Below, piece by piece: positions 7,021 through 14,893 of a stretch of DNA of 64,000 bases. The notes beneath the pieces are model-generated. The model was not told the origin of the DNA, ran no database searches, and saw nothing but the letters and a program-made list of their open reading frames with translations. This stretch comes from Ohtaekwangia koreensis (GTDB taxonomy: Bacteria > Bacteroidota > Bacteroidia > Cytophagales > Cyclobacteriaceae). Each line of letters begins with the position of its first letter. The first letter of the stretch is position 1. The stretch covers positions 1-64,000 of the forward strand of contig NZ_FUZU01000004.1 of assembly GCF_900167975.1 (NCBI RefSeq), given 5' to 3'. Both the position numbers and the translations under genes were made by a program.

Positions 7021-8211
7021 ATGAACGCGTCATTAAAATATGAACTGGAAAAGTTGGAGCTGATAATTGCCAACGATCTTCTTGCCACCCGTGAGAAGGA
7101 TGTTCATATCATGAAAGAACAACTCGACTCCCTCAAGAATATTTTACAAGACGAGACTGATCGGATCAAAAAGAAATTCGTGCATGAGATATATGCTTTC
7201 GAAGATGAGCGGCATCTTGAGCGGTATATTCAACTCCATCAACAGGAATTGATCCGGCTGATGGATCAACTGGCGGGAATCGGGAATCATAAAAATGTTG
7301 CCTATAATCAGGAGTATCACGAATTATACCGACATGCCTGCCGGGCAGTGGAAGAGTTACTCACCTTTATTGAACGTCATTTTACAAAGTATTTTGATCA
7401 GGATACAAAGGCTCCGGAAAGTTATATTACGCTTGCCGGCAGTGACATCGTAAAAAGTTTCGGAGAATTACAAGATCGTCTAAAAAACCTTAACGCGGAT
7501 ATATACCTCATTGATCTGGTACTGTATCCCATGAAGAAGTTTATTGAGAATATACCCCTGGGTGAGATCTCCTATCGAAAGATCATCTATGTTAAAGAAA
7601 TTCAGAAAGACCTTCACCGAATCATTGCCTCAACAAAAAATGACGGCACAATTGATGACGACCTCCGGCTTGAAATGCTTTACCTCAACTATAATACCAT
7701 TAAGTACTTTCGTTACTATACCAACTACGTTGTGGCGCAGTTGGAGAATGTTGATTCATCTTCTGGAAGAATAGAAAGGCTAGCGTATTTTCTAAAGATG
7801 GTAAACCAAACGCAGGTGAAGCCAGGCGTAGGGTATAACAGAACAGTACACACGCTAAAGGAGCAGTTGGCTGAATGGATTGCAGAGGAAGTTTTCTATT
7901 TGGAAAAGATGCACAAGCTCAACGAGAAGAATGCCGTAGGCACAGCCCTGGCAGACGACTTCAAATTGAAAACAGAAATGTCAGTATCGCAGCTTGCTTA
8001 TTTGCTTCGGGTGTTCATTGAAACCAGGATCATCAACACTAAAAACGTGTCCGACCTGATCCGTTTCTTTTCAAGGTTCTTCCAAACCAAACGACTCGAA
8101 AGCATTTCCTACGAGAGCTTCCGGGTGCGATACTATAATACCGAGGATGGGACCAAGCGAAGTGTTAGAAATATGTTATTACTAATGGTCGACTATATAA
8201 ACAAAAACTAA
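7021..8211 (+). CDS. RteC-like protein
   Basis: A soluble, helix-rich protein of 396 residues from the ATG at 7021; an ATG at 6967 would add 18 residues encoded by a hairpin. The N-terminal half is coiled coil (LEKLELIIANDLLATREKDV). The C-terminal 85 residues (MSVSQLAYLLRVFIETRIIN ... SYESFRVRYYNTEDGTKRSV) follow the same spacing of hydrophobic, ING/NT and RT-like positions as the RteC domain of the protein at 50344. RteC proteins regulate excision of Bacteroidota conjugative elements, but chromosomal homologues are common and mostly unstudied. Its function here is unknown. Confidence 0.6.
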   Translation: MNASLKYELEKLELIIANDLLATREKDVHIMKEQLDSLKNILQDETDRIKKKFVHEIYAFEDERHLERYIQLHQQELIRLMDQLAGIGNHKNVAYNQEYHELYRHACRAVEELLTFIERHFTKYFDQDTKAPESYITLAGSDIVKSFGELQDRLKNLNADIYLIDLVLYPMKKFIENIPLGEISYRKIIYVKEIQKDLHRIIASTKNDGTIDDDLRLEMLYLNYNTIKYFRYYTNYVVAQLENVDSSSGRIERLAYFLKMVNQTQVKPGVGYNRTVHTLKEQLAEWIAEEVFYLEKMHKLNEKNAVGTALADDFKLKTEMSVSQLAYLLRVFIETRIINTKNVSDLIRFFSRFFQTKRLESISYESFRVRYYNTEDGTKRSVRNMLLLMVDYINKN

Positions 8212-8218
8212 CTAAAAG

Positions 8219-8650
8219 ATGCTACGCGTTACAATCATTTCATTTATACTATTGACTCTGTTTGAGTCTTGTTCCAGAAAGGAAGTAAACCCGGAACAGA
8301 TTAACGGACGGTATGTACGAATTATCGATTTTGAGGTGCCTCATCCGGCAACGGGGAAGAAACTGGGAACAGGAATCATCCGGGATACTATTTTTATTTC
8401 AGCCAAACAGGATGGCTACGAAGTAAGAAACAACAAGTGGAGACGGAATCATTACGATACCCGTGGATGGCAGGATCTGGAACACGAAGAGAATCATCCG
8501 ATGCCTACATATATGGTTTCATTTGACCCCACAGATGGTTCACTCATTCCGGTGATGTCTGGCATTTTCCTGCCCATCAAATTGAATTTAAAAGAGCACT
8601 GGCTGCAGAAAGGAAAGAATAAACGTAATATCTATCTCAAATTGAAATGA
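8219..8650 (+). CDS. Hypothetical lipoprotein, 143 aa
   Basis: The signal peptide ends in the lipobox LFESC (Cys about 18). The mature part is short and strand-rich, with IRDTIFISAKQDGYEVRNNK and a run of basic residues (KWRRNHYDTRGW), and ends in KNKRNIYLKLK. It follows the RteC-like gene by 7 bp and is probably in one operon with it. The pattern 'INGRYVRI ... DTIFIS ... YEVRNNKWRR' resembles small Bacteroidota lipoproteins that co-occur with RteC-like genes; this is recall, not a search. No enzyme motif is visible. Confidence 0.65.
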   Translation: MLRVTIISFILLTLFESCSRKEVNPEQINGRYVRIIDFEVPHPATGKKLGTGIIRDTIFISAKQDGYEVRNNKWRRNHYDTRGWQDLEHEENHPMPTYMVSFDPTDGSLIPVMSGIFLPIKLNLKEHWLQKGKNKRNIYLKLK

Positions 8651-8663
8651 GTTACGGGTAGGA

Positions 8664-8873
8664 ATGCTAACTCCGCATGAATTTGAGAAAATTTTAAAGT
8701 CGTCAGAGTCTTTTGCATTGGATTTCAAATCTTCCATGCATGCGGTGATTGATGACAAAGACCTACTTAACACGGCCAAACTGGCCAAGGATATCATTAG
8801 CATCTCACGCATCTTCTATCCGTTGAGCAAGATGACATTCTTTTCCATCACCGAGCATAATGCAGCTAGGTGA
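8664..8873 (+). CDS. Small ORF, possible N-terminal fragment of an AlbA_2-type ATP-binding protein
   Basis: A 69-residue frame. The stretch SSESFALDFKSSMHAVIDDKDLLNTAKLAKDI resembles the beginning of Schlafen/AlbA_2 DNA-binding proteins (E..xLDFK ... LlKDIxAxxN), but the rest of that domain is missing and the frame stops soon after. It is therefore either a relic or a small unrelated gene. It begins 13 bp after the lipoprotein gene and converges on the CHASE2 gene, which ends 6 bp away. Confidence 0.35.
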   Translation: MLTPHEFEKILKSSESFALDFKSSMHAVIDDKDLLNTAKLAKDIISISRIFYPLSKMTFFSITEHNAAR

Positions 8874-8879
8874 CGTATG

Positions 8880-9626
8880 TCATTCGCCATTATATTCTAA
8901 TATTTGAGCCACAATGTTGGCCAGGTATTCTACTCCATACATGTCTGGTTCCTTTGGATGTTTATTCAAAGGGGTATAAAACTTATCTTCATTACCCGGT
9001 CCTAAAAAGCTAATCATCACTATCTTTCCCTCGATATCCTTTTTTGTTACCTTCCCATCTAATACTTCTTTAGCACTTAATATTTTAAATTGCCTTTTGC
9101 CCTCTTTATAGTCAATGTCAACTATTTTAGGGTGAGCATTGATGAACTTCATTGCTTTAATACTATCGTAAGACATAGCGGTACGAGCTGCAAAATGGTA
9201 CTTCGATGCCTGCTCACCATAGCTTTCCTTTTCCCACACTGTAAAACGCTTCAAAGTGTGATTGGTATCATTCTCCGGCAACGTATTTACAAATCCTGTT
9301 TTGGCATATGCAGAAAATTCTAACTGACTTGCTGAACTAGTAAAAATCTTACCGTTAAGATTATGCACCAGGCTTGGCATTACAAGATTTTTACATTCCC
9401 ATAAAGCATTGACAAGCTTAGTATCCTTCTCATCATGCCTGCTCTCATCAAACTGCAAGTCAATTGCAATTACCCTCGGGTTAAGCGCATTTAATGTCGA
9501 AATCTCTTGAGCTATCCCTGCTCTATCTAAGTGTTCAACATTTACGAGTACAATATTTTCATGCGTTTGCGAACTGCATGAAAATAGATTGATCGTCATC
9601 AAAAAAATAAAAAGTAACATTTTCAT
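8880..9626 (-). CDS. CHASE2-domain lipoprotein
   Basis: A 248-residue protein. A signal peptide ends in INLFSC (lipobox; Cys about 17). The rest is a CHASE2-like extracytoplasmic sensor domain: NIVLVNVEHLDRAGIAQEIS, then RVIAIDLQFDE, a middle with GFVNTLPENDTNHTLKRFTV, and GKIVMISFLGPG followed by DMYGVEYLANIVAQIL. In signalling proteins CHASE2 is followed by transmembrane helices and a kinase or cyclase; here the protein ends after the domain and is a free lipoprotein. Partner and ligand are unknown. Confidence 0.7.
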   Translation of the reverse strand: MKMLLFIFLMTINLFSCSSQTHENIVLVNVEHLDRAGIAQEISTLNALNPRVIAIDLQFDESRHDEKDTKLVNALWECKNLVMPSLVHNLNGKIFTSSASQLEFSAYAKTGFVNTLPENDTNHTLKRFTVWEKESYGEQASKYHFAARTAMSYDSIKAMKFINAHPKIVDIDYKEGKRQFKILSAKEVLDGKVTKKDIEGKIVMISFLGPGNEDKFYTPLNKHPKEPDMYGVEYLANIVAQILEYNGE

Positions 9627-9850
9627 GTTTTCAACGATGGGGGAGCACTTACGACATTTAAATTATTTTTACCTGGATCTGGTTTGTCTAAATATGAAAT
9701 TAACATATTTTCCCAAAGCAGATCGCTTAAGCAACCGCCGCAGTTCAGGTTGACCGAAGCAACCACAACTTCGAACATTCTAGGTGATGGCTGATAAGGT
9801 TAAGGTTGATTAAGTATGTTTTGATGGGCCTCATTTTGTTACATCGTGTC

Positions 9851-10017
9851 ATGCGAGAATTTCTGACACTGAACGATGTAAAACGCCTTGTAGAAACCAA
9901 ATGCAATCAACCTGTTTTGAAGGAAGAGTTTTGTTTTGTGTTTTGACTGGACTATGATCGTCTTACGTGATGCACTTGACCTGGAAGAAGTAAAGGAAAA
10001 CGAATCTCACGGATATC
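9851..10017 (+). pseudogene. Decayed tyrosine recombinase (integrase) fragment
   Basis: Reading from 9851, MREFLTLNDVKRLVETKCNQ continues as PVLKEEFCFVF and then hits a stop. In a neighbouring frame it continues LTGL (stop) and VMHLTWKK, and in a third frame EEVKENESHGYH. Joined, these give the well-known integrase block 'REFLTLxExKxL..T.C....LK..FLFxxLTGLR.SDV..LxWxEV'. At least two frameshifts and one in-frame stop are present. The catalytic Arg that should follow LTGL is lost. The relic stops where the Rhs immunity-candidate gene begins on the other strand. Confidence 0.7.
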
Positions 10018-10576
10018 ATAGTTTCAATGAATCAATGGGTATCATTTTCATTCGCTCGTTTGGTTCTGCCTCCACTGCTGGATAATTTAGGGGAACCAAA
10101 GTAAAGCTTTGCTCACCATTTGTATTTGGCGTATTTATTATTTTAACCTTACTATTCGACCTCGTTAGCATTGGAATTGCAGGTCTATCTTTTCCAATAA
10201 TTTCCGCAAAACTCGGATTTCCACCTATGACTGAATAAGAGTGTATACAATTGTCTTTAAAAAAAAGAAGCCCGCAACTCCAGTCAGTTTCAATGACATA
10301 CTGCATAGTATCTCTTACTGATTTAAGATTACAGAAATCTGATTTCAATAAGTATTTTTCTGGAAGATAAGGCAAGATAAATGCGATTGAATCCCATGGA
10401 TTTTTATTAAAGACCAAAGACAAATCAATTATATATTCTCCCTTTGTTGGTTTTCCATAGACAACCGTTACACTATCCAATTCCTTGGTGTAGTTTACAA
10501 ATCTTGCTTCGTGTTTTTCTTCTGAACACGAAAATAAAAAAAACACGAGCCACAACGAAAGTGATAAAAATTTCAT
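10016..10576 (-). CDS. Lipoprotein, candidate immunity protein for Rhs locus 1
   Basis: A 186-residue protein with a lipoprotein signal (FFLFSC, Cys about 17), so the mature protein is membrane-anchored outside the cytoplasm. The rest is soluble, with no enzyme motif seen. It starts only 6 bp after the stop of the Rhs protein at 10583-14878, the position of immunity genes in polymorphic toxin loci. A lipoprotein immunity factor would suit an effector tip acting in the periplasm. Function is inferred from position alone. Confidence 0.6.
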   Translation of the reverse strand: MKFLSLSLWLVFFLFSCSEEKHEARFVNYTKELDSVTVVYGKPTKGEYIIDLSLVFNKNPWDSIAFILPYLPEKYLLKSDFCNLKSVRDTMQYVIETDWSCGLLFFKDNCIHSYSVIGGNPSFAEIIGKDRPAIPMLTRSNSKVKIINTPNTNGEQSFTLVPLNYPAVEAEPNERMKMIPIDSLKL

Positions 10577-10582
10577 AAGTAA

Positions 10583-13500
10583 TTATTTTTTTGTTGGTAT
10601 AAGAGTTCCGTTTGCAATCTCTCTGAGAAATCCCTGGGCAACAGCTTTCATTACTACAATTGCTAAATTCTCAGTCGAAAAATGCCCTTGCGCCAAACCA
10701 CGGCTGTTCAACAAGGTGAATATATCTCTTCCTACTTGATTATTATATAGATCCATTTCCCTTCCTAGTGGATTTTCATTACGATGTAATTCATGAGCAT
10801 CTCCTAACCTCTTTGCCAAATCCAAGCCTAAGTCACGAGAATTTAAAGCGCTAAAAAGTGCATGCCTAAATGCGTCTCCATTTCCCTGGAAAAGAGTACT
10901 CTCTGAGAATAATTCTTGAGCAAGTCCCTTAGCATAATTTCCATTTACAAGATAAGCGGTTTGTTGTCCTCTCGTCATGTTATCAAAAATCGACAATTCC
11001 TGTGCCGACATTCTTGATCTATAACCATCACCATCCTGCCCACCTTGCGGGGCAAAGTACAGCCTTTCGTAATATTTATAATAACGCTGTATGCCGGCTT
11101 CCTCATCCCACCATGTATCCTTACTAACATCTACCAACCTCTCACCATAGTAGTAGCCATTTTCATCTTTTGGATAGTTGGTTAAGGGCACTGAACCAAG
11201 CGAAATACCTCCAGCCCCTCCGAACCCGGCGAGCGCATATTGGTATTGAGCCTGTTGAAGATCTGTTCCGGACCATTGTCGCTGCCCAGAGGAGCTTCGT
11301 GGATTCATTAGCCTTCCATTCACGAAAATCATACCGCTTTCTACACCACCAGGCTCATCGATTATCGGTCGCGTATAAACTTCGTGATCGGGATCGTTGG
11401 GATCTGCACCAGCAGGATCATTCCAATAAACTGGATCATTGAAAGCGTAATTGAAAGGGGAAATATCTGAATATTTTTCTGCTAACGGATCAATCTGTAA
11501 CATCCGCCCTAATGCGGGATCATAATTTCGAAATAGCATTTCATAGACTCCGGAGGTAACGTTTAGTTCAGATCCGGCATTGTACAAATAGTTATTCTTA
11601 TTCGACTCGCGTGTCCAACTGTTGACTGTCTGGAGTCCAAATGGGTAGTACTCATTATACTGTAAAATATTACCAGGGGTATAGGTAAACGTTACATCAT
11701 CAAAGTATCCTTCCACGTAAGTGCTACTTTCATTGGACAGATAGACAAAAGCATACCCGGCCTCTTTCACAGTGTATTCCCGCGACATATAATCGTGTGC
11801 TGCTTTAGGCGTTACTCCTGTCTGTGCTCCACCGTCAATCTGCTCAAATGCTATATCCAGAAGCTTGAAATTTTTGTCAAAAATCAGAATGTTTACAAAT
11901 AGCTTAGGAAATGAATTTGATCCGACTCCACCACCGCCTGCGACAACACTACCATAAGCATTTAAACCTTGATATTTCAAAGCAGCTTCTCCTGTTGAAG
12001 CGGCAGTGACACCAAATGCCGATGTTAATGCTGCTGCAAATGCCGATAAATTACTATTGGTACTTTGAACATTATAGTACTTAGCGTACGCTTCAATCTT
12101 TACCTTATCACCGGGATACACGGTATAGCTCTTTGAAACTCCTATTTGAGAATTATTACCACCATTCAAAAGTTGAGAATATGTAGGTGTAGTACCAACA
12201 CCTGTATGATTAAACAGGTCCCAACCACTTCGACTCCCTCCAGACGGATAGTTGTCCACCGAACTGTTTGAAGCGGCTTCAAAGTCAGCTGTTGCTGTTT
12301 GAGATGTAGCGGATGACGATGTAAACAAAACGCGCGTATTTCCTTGATGGTCGGCAATGGCATATTGATACTCTAAGGTAGTCCCATTCTTAACAACTCT
12401 TCCTTCTGGTGAACCGAAAAAGCTTAAATTATTATTATCGTAAACAAAGCTTCCAACATAATCAGTGCTCGACAGTAACGTCGTATTTTGAAATACTTTC
12501 GTATTTAACTTCGTACCAGAGGCATCATAGATATAAGTTATTTTTTTTCCATCGCTAAAACTGACTTCCGAAGCTTTACCTATATCATTATATATAGTTC
12601 CGGTAATACCTTTATTTGCATCTGACAGAATACTACCCGAGGTGTTATAGGTATATTCATTGGACGTATTTACAAGATTATTAAATCCGGCCTGTCCGGT
12701 AGTTCCGGTAACAGCATCCTCCACTTTATTTAGATAGTTACTAACACCACTTGTGGCATAGGTATAGGTAAGATTGTCAATGGCCTGCGGTGAAGAGGTA
12801 ACGGTCAACCCTGACATCCCACGAAGGTTTCTGTTTCGCTGCAGCGTTTTGATATTTCCATTATAATCATAGGTCAAAGTCTCATTCAATGTATTCAACT
12901 CTTTATTCCAAGAAGTACCATAAGCCTGGAACGTTGCCGAAGTCAAACGGTTAGCTTTATCATATCTGAACTTATAGCTCCTTTGATCAGACTGCCCGGA
13001 GGTATAACCAACACTCTTCCACTTGATAGCCCCTATATTGCCGTTCCAATAAACCGTGTCACCAGTTTGATTATTTAACCCCGTTTCAACGGTATTGTAT
13101 AAGAGTTCCAATCCAAAGTAATCGTCACCCTCATCATTTGACGAATTTGCTATCAATTGAGCATTGTTAATAGAACTAAGTGCTCCCTTAATAGTATATC
13201 TATAGTCAACACTTTGCAAAAAGTTTGAGCCGGTAGTGTTATGCAATTTTTTATCAACCAGTTCTCCTATTTCATTATACTCGTATTGAACGAGTAATTG
13301 ATCAGCAGAACCGTTGTTGCTCTGGTATACTCGAAGTAGTCTTCCAGTATGATCATAGTTATATTTGTTTAACACTGTCGTTTGGTTCGTACCGCCGGCA
13401 TTATGAAAAACCTTAGTGGTTTTAACGGAACCATCAAAGTTATACTCATAGCTCGACAGATTATCAGCGGTCAATGAAAGATGATTATTGCTTCTTACTT

Positions 13501-14878
13501 GTATAACTCGATTTTTAAAGTCGTAGAAAATATAATTGACAAGCCAAGAACTTGTCCCTACGATCAATGACTTGGCGCCCGTTATTTTTCCTCGCGCCTC
13601 AGCTTGCTGCCCTTCTTCTGCAAAACCTTGCGCTATATATGAATAATCATTTGTCCCATTGCTATCAAAATCGTAGTCATCATAATATTTAACAACAAGG
13701 GCTTCGGTATTTGCCGTGGGAAAACATTGGTTACTATATCCATGACTCGAGCCGGACTGCTTTTTTTCAAAATAAGGATCCGTTGTATTACTATATAGCA
13801 CATCCAATACATTGGTTTGAATGGCTGCCCGGGTGGTATACGTTGTATTCGTGTAAAGACCTTCAAGGACAGACCTGCCCTTATTATCGTACTTTATGAA
13901 ATACCACTTATTTGATGCTCTTACGTTGCCGTCTTGGATTAAAATCAATCGATCTAAAGGATCATAAGCATAATATATAGGAGCTGTACCAGGTACTTTC
14001 TTTTCTACTAACCTCCCTCTTTGATCATACACGTAACTATAGGAGTAGTTATCCAACAGAGCAGCGGAAATCGAGGTTAACGTCCCCAACTGTCTCACTC
14101 CTTCGGGTTGTAGTATATAGCGAAGACGGCCGACCTCATCATAGATAAACAAGGTTTTAAGCCATGTTGAAACCTTAGATTGAATTCTTTTTTCTACTAT
14201 CTTGCCAAGCTTATCTACAAAACTCAACCCTTTATTTCCATTCTCATCCGTTACCTCAAAAACCTGCAGCGAAGCCGCAGCATAGTATCCAGTGCTGGTT
14301 GCATCAGCCTTCCATATTCTTACTTCGTTTGCTGTATTGACACGTTGAACTTCTTTTGAAGTATGTCCGCTGCCTGGCTGCCAGCCATTTCCAACTGAAC
14401 CTTCCTCCTTGACAAGACCAATCGGAGACGCCTCAAGAACGCGAACGCCAAAAGGGTATATATCATCTGCTACTTTATCAGCTGCGTTATTATAAAAAGA
14501 TTTCTGTGCATTTATAGCTTGCCAGCGATGCATCCAGCGACCGTCAGAAAAAGAGTTTACAAAGGGAAGATAAGTAGTATCTATTCTCCCGTAATGATCA
14601 TAAGCAGGCAGGTTGTATAGGTCCTTTTGAGTCGGACTCCCTTGAATAGATACGTTGGCGATTGTTCTTCCCAGGCCATCCTGGTATCGTACCCCTGTCA
14701 ATTTGCTGGACTGAGGCAGGCTAATTAGGCCAGTCTCATTTTTTATCCCTTTAACTCGAACTATCTCAATTTGATTAGCTTTAAATTGTGCTGTCACAAC
14801 ATCCGCCTGCTGGCTATGACATACACTTGGAATGCTGGTAATCATCAGCAGAAAAAAGATATACTGTAGTGCTTTCAT
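10583..14878 (-). CDS. Secreted Rhs/YD-repeat protein with C-terminal effector tip (locus 1)
   Basis: A 1431-residue protein. The signal peptide is residues 1-23. The N-terminal DUF6443-like region contains LTGVRYQDGLGRTIANVSIQ. The middle is a long set of YD-type repeats (FIYDEVGRLRYI, YVYDQRGRLVEK, YAYDPLDRLILIQD, FRYDKANRLTSA). The Rhs core boundary is at about 1130-1165 (RNYDPALGRMLQIDPLAEKY, then NPVYW-like NDPVYWNDPAG). After it comes a variable tip of about 265 residues. The tip's last 100 residues carry GDAFRHALFSALNSRDLGLD, DAHELHRNENPLGREMDLYN and NNQVGRDI, a pattern I recall from DUF6973-type toxin tips; its activity is unknown. It lies 15 bp after the partner gene. Confidence 0.85.
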   Translation of the reverse strand: MKALQYIFFLLMITSIPSVCHSQQADVVTAQFKANQIEIVRVKGIKNETGLISLPQSSKLTGVRYQDGLGRTIANVSIQGSPTQKDLYNLPAYDHYGRIDTTYLPFVNSFSDGRWMHRWQAINAQKSFYNNAADKVADDIYPFGVRVLEASPIGLVKEEGSVGNGWQPGSGHTSKEVQRVNTANEVRIWKADATSTGYYAAASLQVFEVTDENGNKGLSFVDKLGKIVEKRIQSKVSTWLKTLFIYDEVGRLRYILQPEGVRQLGTLTSISAALLDNYSYSYVYDQRGRLVEKKVPGTAPIYYAYDPLDRLILIQDGNVRASNKWYFIKYDNKGRSVLEGLYTNTTYTTRAAIQTNVLDVLYSNTTDPYFEKKQSGSSHGYSNQCFPTANTEALVVKYYDDYDFDSNGTNDYSYIAQGFAEEGQQAEARGKITGAKSLIVGTSSWLVNYIFYDFKNRVIQVRSNNHLSLTADNLSSYEYNFDGSVKTTKVFHNAGGTNQTTVLNKYNYDHTGRLLRVYQSNNGSADQLLVQYEYNEIGELVDKKLHNTTGSNFLQSVDYRYTIKGALSSINNAQLIANSSNDEGDDYFGLELLYNTVETGLNNQTGDTVYWNGNIGAIKWKSVGYTSGQSDQRSYKFRYDKANRLTSATFQAYGTSWNKELNTLNETLTYDYNGNIKTLQRNRNLRGMSGLTVTSSPQAIDNLTYTYATSGVSNYLNKVEDAVTGTTGQAGFNNLVNTSNEYTYNTSGSILSDANKGITGTIYNDIGKASEVSFSDGKKITYIYDASGTKLNTKVFQNTTLLSSTDYVGSFVYDNNNLSFFGSPEGRVVKNGTTLEYQYAIADHQGNTRVLFTSSSATSQTATADFEAASNSSVDNYPSGGSRSGWDLFNHTGVGTTPTYSQLLNGGNNSQIGVSKSYTVYPGDKVKIEAYAKYYNVQSTNSNLSAFAAALTSAFGVTAASTGEAALKYQGLNAYGSVVAGGGGVGSNSFPKLFVNILIFDKNFKLLDIAFEQIDGGAQTGVTPKAAHDYMSREYTVKEAGYAFVYLSNESSTYVEGYFDDVTFTYTPGNILQYNEYYPFGLQTVNSWTRESNKNNYLYNAGSELNVTSGVYEMLFRNYDPALGRMLQIDPLAEKYSDISPFNYAFNDPVYWNDPAGADPNDPDHEVYTRPIIDEPGGVESGMIFVNGRLMNPRSSSGQRQWSGTDLQQAQYQYALAGFGGAGGISLGSVPLTNYPKDENGYYYGERLVDVSKDTWWDEEAGIQRYYKYYERLYFAPQGGQDGDGYRSRMSAQELSIFDNMTRGQQTAYLVNGNYAKGLAQELFSESTLFQGNGDAFRHALFSALNSRDLGLDLAKRLGDAHELHRNENPLGREMDLYNNQVGRDIFTLLNSRGLAQGHFSTENLAIVVMKAVAQGFLREIANGTLIPTKK

Positions 14879-14893
14879 TTTAATGCTGAGCTG

